A DNA stretch of 50,720 nucleotides from an uncultured Phocaeicola sp. (GTDB lineage Bacteria; Bacteroidota; Bacteroidia; Bacteroidales; Bacteroidaceae). Every line of letters starts with the position of its first letter. Positions within the stretch are counted from its first letter, which is position 1. Shown here one piece after another: positions 36,450 through 45,151 of this stretch. The stretch spans positions 1 through 50,720 of the forward strand of contig CANQSM010000011.1 in the NCBI GenBank assembly GCA_947626525.1, read 5' to 3'. The position numbers and the translations under genes were made by a program. The notes beneath the pieces were generated by a model. The model saw only the letters and a list, made by a program, of their open reading frames with translations, was not told where the DNA came from and did not search any database.

Positions 36450-36707
36450 ATGAAGAAGATTTTTGCAGTTGCATTTGCTCTCATCGCTTTAGTAGGTGCC
36501 AATGCACTTTACGTAAATGCGAAAACTACCAATACTGAAGTTGCGCCTGTGACATCGGATGTCACTGTGCATGTAGCAGGGAATGATGACGGACACTGTC
36601 ATTATTGTGGTCCCAACAAATGCCCGTATTTTAGAGCGAAGAGCGGTGCTGACCCTACGACATGTAAATGCGGACATTCCAAGCGTTCACATATTGACAA
36701 GTATTAA
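36450..36707 (+). CDS. Small secreted Cys/His-rich protein
   Basis: This 85-residue protein has a signal peptide (residues 1-25). The mature C-terminal half holds HCHYCGPNKCPYFRA and TCKCGHSKRSHIDKY, six Cys with several His, which looks like a zinc-binding knuckle. Like the lipoprotein at 25438, it is a Cys-rich extracytoplasmic protein preceded by the shared element. Both could sense or buffer metal or thiol stress. I recognise no family. Confidence 0.6.
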   Translation: MKKIFAVAFALIALVGANALYVNAKTTNTEVAPVTSDVTVHVAGNDDGHCHYCGPNKCPYFRAKSGADPTTCKCGHSKRSHIDKY

Positions 36708-36800
36708 GCATAGTAGTTGTCTTGTTATAGACTTTCAAGGAAGTCTCTATACTTGAATTGTAGGAAGTAGTAACGGTTATTATATAGGCGGTGACATAAA

Positions 36801-36827
36801 GAGGTGGGAGCTTGACGTTCCTGCCTC
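36801..36827 (+). other. Wobble-rich hairpin in the 160-nt gap
   Basis: GAGGTGGGAGC and GTTCCTGCCTC pair over 11 positions (with G-U wobbles) around a TTGAC loop. An alternative TTGACG/CGTCAA pairing overlaps it. It lies 40 nt before the next start and could be a leader structure. There is no T-tract. Confidence 0.3.
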
Positions 36828-36866
36828 TCGTCAATAGAATTAATCATCACATTAAAACGAACGATT

Positions 36867-37223
36867 ATGAAGCGACTGAAGAACAACGAGACCATTGTGG
36901 TCTTGGGAGCATCATTCAATGGTGTGAAAGAAATGATAGAACACGCAAGAAAGCGAATGCCAAAGGATGGTGTGTATGTGGGTGAAGATTCACAACTTTA
37001 TCCTTGCTTTGACAGCGAGGACTATATGTATGAGAATCGCTTTTTTACTAATCTGGTTTTTGGCAGTAGCCAGGAGGAGATTGATAAGAAGTTGAACATA
37101 CTGAATCAGGTGGAACGGTATGGAAACTACAACAAACTGACTGTAGAGCTTCATCCGATGGCATATTGGCAGGGCGATACTTGTCATGATGTGCTGTTTA
37201 CAGAAATGGGAGATGAGCGATGA
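36867..37223 (+). CDS. Small protein of unknown function
   Basis: This 118-residue cytosolic protein (MKRLKNNETIVVLGASFNGVKEMIEHARKR) begins like a small alpha/beta domain and is rich in Tyr and acidic residues in its second half. It has no signal peptide or membrane helix and I recognise no family. The PP2C gene starts 24 nt later, so it is probably the first gene of that operon. Confidence 0.55.
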   Translation: MKRLKNNETIVVLGASFNGVKEMIEHARKRMPKDGVYVGEDSQLYPCFDSEDYMYENRFFTNLVFGSSQEEIDKKLNILNQVERYGNYNKLTVELHPMAYWQGDTCHDVLFTEMGDER

Positions 37224-37247
37224 CGACAATTTGTATAATTGAATAAT

Positions 37248-37934
37248 ATGAAGATACATTACGCGACAATCAGTGAAACGGGTAAGCGTCGGAAAAACGA
37301 AGACGCTTTCCGTATCGTAAATAGTGAGGACGGCAACCGTTGGTTGGCAGTGGTCTGCGATGGTATGGGAGGTCACGCCATGGGTGAAGTGGCAAGCGAG
37401 ACAGTTTCAGATGCTATTGTGGATTACTGGAAGAAACATACGGACGATCCTGACAGTGAGACAAAGGTGAATAATGCCTGTGCCCATGCCATGGGTGCTC
37501 TTGACAAGAAAGCCTACTCGTTAAACCATTGCCAAATGGGAACGACGATGGTGATGGCAAGCATTGAAGGCGACTCCGTGACCATAGCCCATGTAGGTGA
37601 CAGTAGATGCTATTTGCAGCGTCCTGATGAGGGGCTCCTCTACCAGACGAAGAACCATGTGCGGTTGGATTATGGTTGGGAGGTTATTGACCGTTGCTTC
37701 TTTTCCTATCATCATGAGGCAGATGTCCCGGACATCATGCAGTTCAAATTGAAGGCAGGCGACAGAATGTTGCTTTGCTCCGATGGCTTATACAAAAGCA
37801 TGGCACCCGACATTCTGTTGGCAAGGATGATGGACGAGAAACCGCTTGCCGATATCCTTGATGTCTATGATTTCATGTGCGAAAAGCAGGGCGATGACAA
37901 CTATACGGCAGTATTGATTGAGGTAAAAGAATAA
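37248..37934 (+). CDS. PP2C-family serine/threonine phosphatase
   Basis: The start is set at ATG 37248 (MKIHYATIS), with an in-frame TTG at 37239. The protein has about 228 residues. The metal-binding motifs of the family are present: RKNEDAF (Glu18, Asp19), VCDGMGGHAMG (Asp38, Gly39), THVGDSR-like IAHVGDSRCYL, MLLCSDGLYKS and DDNYTAVLIEV. It should remove phosphate from Ser/Thr of a cytosolic partner. No kinase gene is in the window. PP2C, vWA and AAA+ proteins commonly occur together in stress and conflict systems. Confidence 0.9.
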   Translation: MKIHYATISETGKRRKNEDAFRIVNSEDGNRWLAVVCDGMGGHAMGEVASETVSDAIVDYWKKHTDDPDSETKVNNACAHAMGALDKKAYSLNHCQMGTTMVMASIEGDSVTIAHVGDSRCYLQRPDEGLLYQTKNHVRLDYGWEVIDRCFFSYHHEADVPDIMQFKLKAGDRMLLCSDGLYKSMAPDILLARMMDEKPLADILDVYDFMCEKQGDDNYTAVLIEVKE

Positions 37935-37950
37935 AAATAAGACAGATAGT

Positions 37951-39132
37951 ATGAAATGGTTTGGTATTATTGCCATGACATTGTTGATGACAATGACTGG
38001 CTGCAAGAAAGAAATGGGAATCCAGTATCGTGGATGCTTCGAGAATGATGATGCCGTCAGTCTCAAAGACGTGATCGATATTTATGACAAATACGCAAGT
38101 GCGAAGGAAGACAGCACAGATTTTGCCCTCTTTGCTGCCTTCTACGGACAGAATGCGGCAGACAATATTCTCGAATACGAGATTGTGAGTGATACGGCAT
38201 TCGCCCTGCAATTGCCGGAATATGCCGCAAGTAAACATCCGTTTCTTTCCAAAGCAGAGGTGTTCTACAACTCTTGTCTGTTGGCTTTCAACGTGTGGAG
38301 CAATCACGAGTTGTGGCTGAGAGGATGCGATGGTTTCGAACTTGCTGGAGAAAAAGACGTTGTTGCTGGCATCAAATCTGTTAGCGAGGATTGCATCAGG
38401 GACAAGGAACTCCGCCAGGCTGCCAAGATTTACAAAGACAGCATCGTCATTATGATGAAGCGTACTCCAGAAGAATGGGGAGAAGAAGAACATTCGATGG
38501 ATCTGTTGATAACTTTTGGCAACAAGATTGAAGCCAAGTCGTATAAGTATTTTACGGACGAGGAGAAGTTTGTCGATTCCTTGAACGCGATGACCAAGGA
38601 ACTGACAGATGCGACAAAGCCTACACTGGAACTTTACAGGAAAGTTGATGCGGACAAGAGAGTGGAAATGATGCTGCATAGCCTGAACGAGTGTTCCACT
38701 TTTGACGAGCAATGCTCGTTGTTGCTGAATTGGGCGGACAGCCCGGAAGCAGAACTTGAAGACGAGTGGATAGTGGCTGTAGCTGGAAGGTTGATGAACA
38801 GTGGCAAATACAATCCTTGTCTTAACAATATCTGGATTATCTGGCGATGCCTGTATCAATATTGCTATGGAGGTATATCCCGTGATTCCTCCATACCCAA
38901 CAGCATCTACAACGATATGCGCAAGAAATGCTATCTGACCTGTCTGAAGAGGATTGAGAAAAATCATAATGATGTTTTTGCCATGAACTGTGCATCAGCA
39001 GTTGTTGGTAGGGTGAACATCAACCGCTTCGGACAGAATATGTTTGGCAATGAAGCAGTGATAGAGAAGCACACCTACTTATCCGGTCGTGACGATAAGG
39101 AGGATAAAGAAAGTGAAGAAGCTGAAGATTAA
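37951..39132 (+). CDS. Lipoprotein-like helical protein, unknown
   Basis: This 393-residue protein has a lipoprotein-type signal (MKWFGIIAMTLLMTMTGC). The mature part is helical and charged with few glycines, and it ends in an acidic tail (DKEDKESEEAED). I recognise no domain. It follows the PP2C gene by 16 nt. The long antisense ORF over it is a shadow. Confidence 0.6.
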   Translation: MKWFGIIAMTLLMTMTGCKKEMGIQYRGCFENDDAVSLKDVIDIYDKYASAKEDSTDFALFAAFYGQNAADNILEYEIVSDTAFALQLPEYAASKHPFLSKAEVFYNSCLLAFNVWSNHELWLRGCDGFELAGEKDVVAGIKSVSEDCIRDKELRQAAKIYKDSIVIMMKRTPEEWGEEEHSMDLLITFGNKIEAKSYKYFTDEEKFVDSLNAMTKELTDATKPTLELYRKVDADKRVEMMLHSLNECSTFDEQCSLLLNWADSPEAELEDEWIVAVAGRLMNSGKYNPCLNNIWIIWRCLYQYCYGGISRDSSIPNSIYNDMRKKCYLTCLKRIEKNHNDVFAMNCASAVVGRVNINRFGQNMFGNEAVIEKHTYLSGRDDKEDKESEEAED

Positions 39133-39155
39133 AGAAAGATAATGGTTATGAGATT

Positions 39156-39800
39156 GTGTATGCACTTCTTCTCAAAAGGGTGTGCGGCTCGTTAACAAAT
39201 ATGCCATTTGTGGCAGCGGATTGCCTCGCCCAGTCAAAAACATCTGTGGAGGACAGCGTCGATACAGGACAAGGTGTTTTTGTGTTGAACGACAGCGTGC
39301 AGATAAGAGACCGTAATTGGCGCAGAGGTGGTTACGGAATGTTGACATACAGACAGGCTCTGCTCAACAAGTCGAGGATTGGGATGTATCATGCCATGAT
39401 GACCCTACCTGACGGTATGGATTATTGGAATTACGCTACAGACCAGACGAAGAACACCAATGCGATGGAACTGGCTACGGTATTCAACAATATCTTCCAT
39501 TTGGATTCTGTGAACGTCTCTAAGGAAAGACGTGACAATATCCGTGCAATTGCCATCGGGATGTTCAAGGAAGGGGGCATACAACATAAGCGTGCACCGA
39601 AGGATGTGGAACTGGCAGGAGTGTATAACGTGGCTGATGACGGAACTGAGCAGACCTTCACGTTTGTAGGCTGCTTCCCTGCCGACAAGTCAAAGTATGC
39701 TGTCAGCATGGTCGTGCAGAGAAAGCATAAGCTACCGGCATCGCCAGCAATGGTGTCAGACAGGGTGAACGAACTGATTGAGTGGTTAAACAAAAAGTAA
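39156..39800 (+). CDS. Degenerate penicillin-binding transpeptidase-like protein
   Basis: Start uncertain: GTG 39156 is in frame, ATG 39201 is possible, and an ATG at 39142 in another frame could supply a signal peptide. Segments read like an FtsI/PBP2 C-terminus: LTYRQALLNKSRIGMYHAMM where the SxN motif should be, NAMELATVFNNIF like the LTPLQ helix, then TEQTFTFVGCFPADKSKYAVSMVVQ like the strands after KTG. But SxN has become KSR, KTG is replaced by VYN, and no SxxK is seen. So it is probably catalytically dead and could be a scaffold or a fragment. This assignment is by eye. Confidence 0.45.
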   Translation: MYALLLKRVCGSLTNMPFVAADCLAQSKTSVEDSVDTGQGVFVLNDSVQIRDRNWRRGGYGMLTYRQALLNKSRIGMYHAMMTLPDGMDYWNYATDQTKNTNAMELATVFNNIFHLDSVNVSKERRDNIRAIAIGMFKEGGIQHKRAPKDVELAGVYNVADDGTEQTFTFVGCFPADKSKYAVSMVVQRKHKLPASPAMVSDRVNELIEWLNKK

Positions 39801-39814
39801 ATCTGATAAATAAT

Positions 39815-41302
39815 ATGAGACAAAAGATATTTTGGCTTGATTTGGCCGTCTGTTCCTTATGGTTGTTCATTGCATTGTCAAACTGTAGTTGGTGGTCATT
39901 GCCAGCTCATTTTCTTATGGTTGTCACAGTCGTGATGAGAATCATTCTCTCCTTCTCCCTTTACCGAAGAGAGAAACGAAGCTGGATGTCATTGACTATT
40001 TTCTCGGCTTTATTCGCTTTGCTGTCTTTTGTGGGGCAAGTAATGATTACGACCGGTGATTTCGCAGATTTGCCGTTTGTCGTCATGGGCATAAACAATG
40101 ATCATTTGACGCATACCATTATTAAATGCTTACTGTTGGCATGGCTGTTCTTGGGGCCTTTGGCTGTGTATATTGTCGGGCTCTGCAGAAAGACATTGAC
40201 TGCATCCACCTTAACATGGAAGGATGTCTTGGGAGCAATCATGTGGAAGGACAAGGGAGCTTTGAAATATTGCCAGCTGATGCTGATTGCCGTCTGTGCG
40301 TTATATGCAGGACTTGCCATGGATATGAGGGTGTGCCGTTTTGCCTGCATCGTCCTGCCTCCACTTAGCTTATATCTGATAAATAGACATGTGACCTCTT
40401 ATAGAGGTGCATCGGAGAAGAATCTTATGGTTGGCAAACTGTGGATGACGGTAGCTGCTATGGTACTATTCTTCTATGCCCAACGCTATGCCGGGATGTG
40501 GCGCGTGTGGATGCTCGTTGTCAGTATAGCAATGGTTGCTTACGTTTGCTGGCAGACTTTCGGGAAGAGGAGAATGTTGGTATTGTACGCATTATCAGTA
40601 TTGTATATTGGAATATTTCTACCTACTCTGGCAATAGGAAACAATCAATATGCTTGTATTGAGTATGCCCGTTGGGGATTCGGGACTTTAGAGTCTTATC
40701 GTGGTATCTTCTTCGTAAAGGACACGAATACTGACCGTGTTGGTCTTCGGGACAGATACGGGCTGCTTGTAAAGCCTGAGTATGATAACATCGTTTATCA
40801 TACGCCACAACATCTTTGGGGTAGCCTTGAATTAAGGAAGAATGGCTATTTTAGCCTGTATGACATTTGCAATAATTCCATTACTCAGAATGATGGTATC
40901 AACCATCAACTTCAGGACAGCATCTGCATGTTGCTTGAGAGGCACATGATCAGTAACGGATATGATTACAATGAACTGATGGAAATTAAAGTTAAAGAAG
41001 GTAACAACCTTGATAGATTGACCTCTCATGTAAAGGTTGTCAGGAATGGTTCCACATCATATTATGATTACCATGACAATACTTATATCACAGCAGATTC
41101 TATTTTGGTTCCATCTGGAGTGTTCGTCTCTGACACCATCGACTATTATGGTAACAGGTTGTATATACTCCATTACTCCCTTGATGTGAAGCGTGACTGC
41201 ACGGTATTATACAATATTGACCTGAAGACCGCAAGACAAAGTACACCACAACATGAGGAGTTGGATGAGTTGGCAAAGAGAATAGAAACATTATTGAAAT
41301 AA
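39815..41302 (+). CDS. Polytopic membrane protein with a WG-like C-terminal region
   Basis: Start ATG 39815 is preferred over the in-frame GTG 39782. The first 285 residues hold about nine hydrophobic helices. The rest is extracytoplasmic and carries a WG-repeat-like unit (RVGLRDRYGLLVKPEYDNIVYH, then YFSLYDICNN), a pattern of small beta repeats. It is probably a membrane sensor. It lies in the operon with PP2C and lipoproteins. Confidence 0.6.
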   Translation: MRQKIFWLDLAVCSLWLFIALSNCSWWSLPAHFLMVVTVVMRIILSFSLYRREKRSWMSLTIFSALFALLSFVGQVMITTGDFADLPFVVMGINNDHLTHTIIKCLLLAWLFLGPLAVYIVGLCRKTLTASTLTWKDVLGAIMWKDKGALKYCQLMLIAVCALYAGLAMDMRVCRFACIVLPPLSLYLINRHVTSYRGASEKNLMVGKLWMTVAAMVLFFYAQRYAGMWRVWMLVVSIAMVAYVCWQTFGKRRMLVLYALSVLYIGIFLPTLAIGNNQYACIEYARWGFGTLESYRGIFFVKDTNTDRVGLRDRYGLLVKPEYDNIVYHTPQHLWGSLELRKNGYFSLYDICNNSITQNDGINHQLQDSICMLLERHMISNGYDYNELMEIKVKEGNNLDRLTSHVKVVRNGSTSYYDYHDNTYITADSILVPSGVFVSDTIDYYGNRLYILHYSLDVKRDCTVLYNIDLKTARQSTPQHEELDELAKRIETLLK

Positions 41303-41321
41303 TGGGTTAATTCGAAGCAAG

Positions 41322-41714
41322 ATGAAGAAACTGATAATACTTTTCATTGCTTTCATCACCTTAATAGGTTGTGGGAGCGGCCACCAGCAGGAAGAGAAAA
41401 ATTCTGAATGGGGTGACAGTATAGCCACGATAAACAACACGGCTTACTATTGGCTGCAATTAGCAGATGACTCTGCACGGATTTCAGCGGTCAGGGACAA
41501 CCAGTTGGTAACTAAGTGTATCGTGAGAGGGCCAGTATATGGCGCAAGGCAATATGACGACGGAGAGATATACATTCTCTGCGGTCAAAACCAAATCTCT
41601 TGGTTTGATGTCAGAAACATCCCAAGCGAAATAGATTTGTTGACCGAGGAGGATTTGGATAACTATGATCTGTCGCAAGAAAATGCGGATGCAATAATCG
41701 ATATAGGCATGTGA
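41322..41714 (+). CDS. Small lipoprotein, unknown
   Basis: This 130-residue protein has a lipoprotein signal (MKKLIILFIAFITLIGC). The mature part is a short beta-rich domain (AYYWLQLADDSARISAVRDN, YDDGEIYILCGQNQISWFDV) that resembles one WG or propeller-like unit. It follows the membrane protein by 19 nt and closes this group; the next gene has its own promoter. Confidence 0.55.
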   Translation: MKKLIILFIAFITLIGCGSGHQQEEKNSEWGDSIATINNTAYYWLQLADDSARISAVRDNQLVTKCIVRGPVYGARQYDDGEIYILCGQNQISWFDVRNIPSEIDLLTEEDLDNYDLSQENADAIIDIGM

Positions 41715-41774
41715 AATAAGGGAAAGATGCTGAAAAGACAGTGAAAAGTAGTGGTTTCGATGGAAAAACGCCTA

Positions 41775-41848
41775 TTTTGTGTAAATTTTACACAAAACGT
41801 TTTGTTGTTCAAAATAAACACATTACCTTTGTGGCGTAAATTTAACGC
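41775..41848 (+). promoter_or_regulatory. Promoter with a perfect palindromic operator for the Nudix regulator
   Basis: TTTTGTGTAAA-T-TTTACACAAAA (41775-41797) is a perfect 11-bp inverted repeat. A Bacteroidota -7 element TACCTTTG lies at 41824-41831 and a near palindrome GCGTAAATTTAACGC at 41834-41848, over the expected transcription start. The gene downstream (ATG 41858) encodes an NrtR-like protein, so self-binding is likely. Confidence 0.75.
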
Positions 41849-41857
41849 AATAGGTAT

Positions 41858-42571
41858 ATGGATAAGATAAACAAGACAGACGAAGAGTTGAAATACTGCT
41901 ATAAGTACCCTCATCCGAGTGTAACGACCGACTGTGTCATCTTCGGATTTGACCGTACAAAATTGAAGGTCCTTTTAGTGCAGCGAGGCGTCGAACCTTA
42001 CAAGGGGCGATGGGCCTTCCCCGGTGGATTTATGAAGATGGACGAGAGTGCCGAGGAGGGTGCGTTGCGTGAATTGCAGGAAGAGACAGGATTGGAGGGT
42101 GCATACATCCGTCAGTTCCATACCTTCACTGCTCCACTGCGTGATCCTCGTGAGCGTGTCATCACCATTGCCTACTATGCTTTGGTGAGGATGCAGGAAG
42201 TGAAGGGTGGAGATGACGCTGCTGATGCACGGTGGTTTGCTTTGGATGAAGTGCCGCAGTTGGCTTTCGACCACGACCAGATACTCCGAAAAGCTGAACA
42301 GGCATTGCGTCAGCAGATACATTTTGAGCCCGTGGGCTTCGAATTGCTGCCCGAGGAGTTCACCATCAAGGAATTGCAGAACCTCTACGAGGCCATACTG
42401 GACGTGCGATTCGACCGCCGCAACTTCTACAACAAGATGAAGCGGCTGGAAATGCTGGAACAGACGGACGAAACTGTAAATCCGTCGCAGAAGAAAGAAG
42501 CCTTTCTCTTCCGCTTCAACAGGGCGAAATATGAGGAGCTGAAGCAGAAGGGATTTAGATTGGAGTTTTAA
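41858..42571 (+). CDS. NrtR-type Nudix transcription regulator
   Basis: This 237-residue protein has a Nudix domain in its first 155 residues with the box GGFMKMDESAEEGALRELQEETGL. The remainder (about 160-237) has the winged-helix layout of NrtR regulators (FTIKELQNLYEAIL, FDRRNFYNKMKRLEML, and the LFRFNRAKYEEL end). NrtR proteins sense ADP-ribose or related NAD-derived nucleotides and repress NAD or sugar genes. Both palindromes lie in its own promoter region. The genes downstream also have NADAR, DUF1810 and phosphatase domains, consistent with an ADP-ribose theme. Confidence 0.85.
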   Translation: MDKINKTDEELKYCYKYPHPSVTTDCVIFGFDRTKLKVLLVQRGVEPYKGRWAFPGGFMKMDESAEEGALRELQEETGLEGAYIRQFHTFTAPLRDPRERVITIAYYALVRMQEVKGGDDAADARWFALDEVPQLAFDHDQILRKAEQALRQQIHFEPVGFELLPEEFTIKELQNLYEAILDVRFDRRNFYNKMKRLEMLEQTDETVNPSQKKEAFLFRFNRAKYEELKQKGFRLEF

Positions 42572-42587
42572 ATTATAATAGGAATTT

Positions 42588-43397
42588 ATGTACAACAGAG
42601 CATACACCTCCGATAGGATTTCGGAATTGAAGGAGAACGAGATATTTGTCTTTGGCAGCAATCTGGCAGGCGCACATGGAGGCGGAGCTGCACGGTTTGC
42701 TTACGAACGGTTTGGTGCCGTATGGGGCGAAGGCGTTGGTCTTCATGGTCAGACATATGCCATACCTACCATGCAAGGTGGTGTTGATACCATCAAACCC
42801 TACGTAGATGCGTTCATCCGTTTTGCCAAGGAGCACCCAGAACGCATGTTTCTGGTTACGCGGATAGGTTGCGGTATAGCAGGATTTCGCGATGAGGAGA
42901 TTGCTCCACTCTTTGCAGATTCCATTGATGTGGAAAATATCATCCTTCCGATGGAGTTTGTGGAAAATATTTCACCAGAGGGCAAGCGTAATTACTATCT
43001 TGAACGATTTTTGACTGCGCATAAATACAACTACGAGAATGCTCTGCGGGAAATTACAGACGGACGCAAACGTACTCACTGGATATGGTTCATCTTTCCG
43101 CAGTTGGCTGTATTGGGGCATAGCGCTAATGCCAAGTATTACGGCATCAGCGGGTACGACGAGGCGAAGGCTTACAATGAACATCCCATACTGGGCACAA
43201 GGCTGAGGGAGATTACCATGGCACTGCTACAACACCGTGGAGTGTCGGCGGTAGATATTCTTGGCGATATAGATGCTGTAAAGGTTCGCTCCTGTATGAC
43301 ACTCTTCGATGCTGTCTCACCAGATGACATATTCCAAGAAGTGTTGGATGCATTTTATGGCGGCTCATCAGATAAGAAGACATTGGACTATATGTGA
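42588..43397 (+). CDS. Rossmann/macro-like domain fused to DUF1810
   Basis: It begins 16 nt after the Nudix gene. Residues 8-125 form an alpha/beta domain (EIFVFGSNLAGAHGGGAARFAYERFG, TYAIPTMQ, FLVTRIGCGIAGF) that looks like phage-type macro-like proteins. Residues 135-265 are a complete DUF1810 domain (LERFLTAHKYNYENAL, RKRTHWIWFIFPQL, HPILGTRLREI, KVRSCMTLFDAV). DUF1810 and macro-type domains are linked to nucleotide and ADP-ribose metabolism. The two together in one protein, beside an NrtR and NADAR gene, suggest a role in recycling or sensing ADP-ribose. No catalytic function is proven. Confidence 0.75.
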   Translation: MYNRAYTSDRISELKENEIFVFGSNLAGAHGGGAARFAYERFGAVWGEGVGLHGQTYAIPTMQGGVDTIKPYVDAFIRFAKEHPERMFLVTRIGCGIAGFRDEEIAPLFADSIDVENIILPMEFVENISPEGKRNYYLERFLTAHKYNYENALREITDGRKRTHWIWFIFPQLAVLGHSANAKYYGISGYDEAKAYNEHPILGTRLREITMALLQHRGVSAVDILGDIDAVKVRSCMTLFDAVSPDDIFQEVLDAFYGGSSDKKTLDYM

Positions 43398-43453
43398 CAG
43401 ATGTAAGGTTACTACCTACTCTCATATTACATAAAGAAGTAAATTGGCTGAAA

Positions 43454-44587
43454 ATGGAAGATAATTATATGGCAACCACACGGAATGGGCACGAACTGAA
43501 GGATATGTATAACCCAGAAACAAACACGCTGGATATACGTTCCAATGGTTTGTACCCCTCCAATGTGCTCAGCAATTTGTGCAGTAACGGTTTCCGTCTT
43601 GACGGAATGGTATGTGGTAGTATGGAGGGTTTTCTGCAATCTCTGAAGAGAAAGGAACTTGACAAGCAGCGGCAAATATGCAGCATGAGGGGCGGCAATG
43701 CTCGGAAGATGAGCGTCACCTCCTGGCAGACAGACCAGATAGTATGGTGGAAGGGACAGGCAATAGACCGTCAGAGCGAAGAGTATCAGCAACTCATTCG
43801 CCGTGCCTATCAAGCAATGTTCGAACAAAGCGAACGGTTTCGTGACGCACTGATGCAGACTCGTGGCATCACACTCGTTCACACAAGCGGTGAGCCGAGT
43901 TCATACAAGACAATACTCACGCCTTCAGAGTTCTGCGGCATCCTGATGGATTTGCGCGATAGTTATGATCTTCGGGATAAGACAAAGGAACTGGAGGAGA
44001 AGTCTATCCGAAGGAAGAAACTCATGTATCTTTATGGCTTCGGCTCGTCAGCGGCAAGCGGAACGGTAAGGACTCTACGAGAGTTGTTGCCAGACTTTGA
44101 TGTCGTTGCTCCTGACATACCCGTTGACCCTGTAGAGGCTCTGCCCTTCTTGCGAGGACTGTGTATGAACGAAGTGCCAGATGTTGTTGTCGGCACCAGC
44201 ATGGGAGGCATGTATGCGCAGCAGATGCGTGGCTATAACCGAATCTGTGTGAATCCCGCTTTCGAGATGTCGAAGAAGAGCAAGATGCTCACGGTTGGCA
44301 CACATGAATACTTCAAGCCGAGAAAGGATGGCACCACCCATTTCGAGATTACTTCAGAAATCATCTGCCATCATGCGGAGATGGAAAAGCATCAGTTTGA
44401 TGGAATTACAGAAGAAGACCGCAAGCAGGTATGGGGAATGTTTGCCGACAATGACCAGCAGGTGAATGGTGAGTCGCTGTTCCTGCAATATTATTGTAAG
44501 GTCATCCATTTCAGTGGCGAGCATCGTATGGATGACAAGGTGATAAAGGACGTTCTTGCGCCACTTATAAGGAGTATAGTAAAGTAA
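43454..44587 (+). CDS. NADAR domain fused to an alpha/beta hydrolase
   Basis: Start ATG 43454 is likely; GTG 43394 and ATG 43469 are in frame. Residues 15-180 match the NADAR (NAD and ADP-ribose) superfamily: LSNLCSNGFRLDGMVCGSMEGFLQSLK, then QICSMRGGNARKM, VWWKGQAIDRQSEEYQQLIRRAYQAMF and TILTPSEFCGIL. Residues 195-377 are a small alpha/beta hydrolase (LMYLYGFGSSAASG, then VVVGTSMGGMYA with a Ser nucleophile, and GEHRMDD with a possible catalytic His). NADAR proteins reverse nucleic-acid ADP-ribosylation or cleave related N-glycosides. The hydrolase may split an ester-linked ADP-ribose product. The fusion looks unusual. Confidence 0.75.
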   Translation: MEDNYMATTRNGHELKDMYNPETNTLDIRSNGLYPSNVLSNLCSNGFRLDGMVCGSMEGFLQSLKRKELDKQRQICSMRGGNARKMSVTSWQTDQIVWWKGQAIDRQSEEYQQLIRRAYQAMFEQSERFRDALMQTRGITLVHTSGEPSSYKTILTPSEFCGILMDLRDSYDLRDKTKELEEKSIRRKKLMYLYGFGSSAASGTVRTLRELLPDFDVVAPDIPVDPVEALPFLRGLCMNEVPDVVVGTSMGGMYAQQMRGYNRICVNPAFEMSKKSKMLTVGTHEYFKPRKDGTTHFEITSEIICHHAEMEKHQFDGITEEDRKQVWGMFADNDQQVNGESLFLQYYCKVIHFSGEHRMDDKVIKDVLAPLIRSIVK

Positions 44588-44602
44588 AAAGAAGTAGAAA
44601 CT

Positions 44603-45151
44603 ATGTTAGTGATACATCCCAAAGACAAGACCACAGCGATGCTTTCAGCCCTGTATGACGGGCTGGAAGCACAGGTGGTTGATGACAACCGTTCGACTAA
44701 AGAGATGGGGCATCTGTTGCATCATGTCTCCACGCAGGAGCGCATCATGTTGCTGGGGCATGGCTCTGGCAAAGGACTGTTCTTCCGTGCAGATGACAGC
44801 AAGGAGGGATTTGACAAAATCATCGTGGGGCATCCTCACACTTATAATCTTCGGAAGCATGGAGGCAACATAGTAGCTGTATGGTGCAATGCTGACCAAT
44901 TCGCACGTGCAGAAGGTTTGCATGGGTTGTTCACGGGAATGATAGTTTCTGAACTAAGTGAGGCTCTATTATATCAGATAGAGACTACGCAGGAGGAACT
45001 TGACCGTGAGAATGTGAAATTGGCCATGAGGCTGAGAGCATTGCTTGACGCAAGAATTCCTCTGAGCGAGATACCTAAACGGATGTTGGCAATGGATGAT
45101 GTCCACTCACCATTGACCACATTCAATTACAAGAATTTCTACTATTTATGA
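44603..45151 (+). CDS. Small caspase-like protein with a His-Cys dyad
   Basis: This 182-residue protein has the order of a caspase/CHAT fold core: RIMLLGHGSGKGLFF with His53, then GGNIVAVWCNADQFAR with Cys95, and a helical C-terminus. There is no signal peptide, so it would be cytosolic. Family assignment is by pattern only. If real, it is a third type of caspase-fold protein in this window. Its stop overlaps the phosphatase gene's ATG (ATGA). Confidence 0.5.
   Translation: MLVIHPKDKTTAMLSALYDGLEAQVVDDNRSTKEMGHLLHHVSTQERIMLLGHGSGKGLFFRADDSKEGFDKIIVGHPHTYNLRKHGGNIVAVWCNADQFARAEGLHGLFTGMIVSELSEALLYQIETTQEELDRENVKLAMRLRALLDARIPLSEIPKRMLAMDDVHSPLTTFNYKNFYYL

Noticed and set aside
36537-36560. 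A fifth GAAGTTGCGCC-like match inside the gene at 36450
   Set aside because: It is inside a coding region, lacks the GGGT arm and has no gene start after it.
37873-38967. Long antisense ORF of 364 codons
   Set aside because: It covers a tightly spaced sense gene with a lipoprotein signal and has no recognisable domain. It is a shadow.
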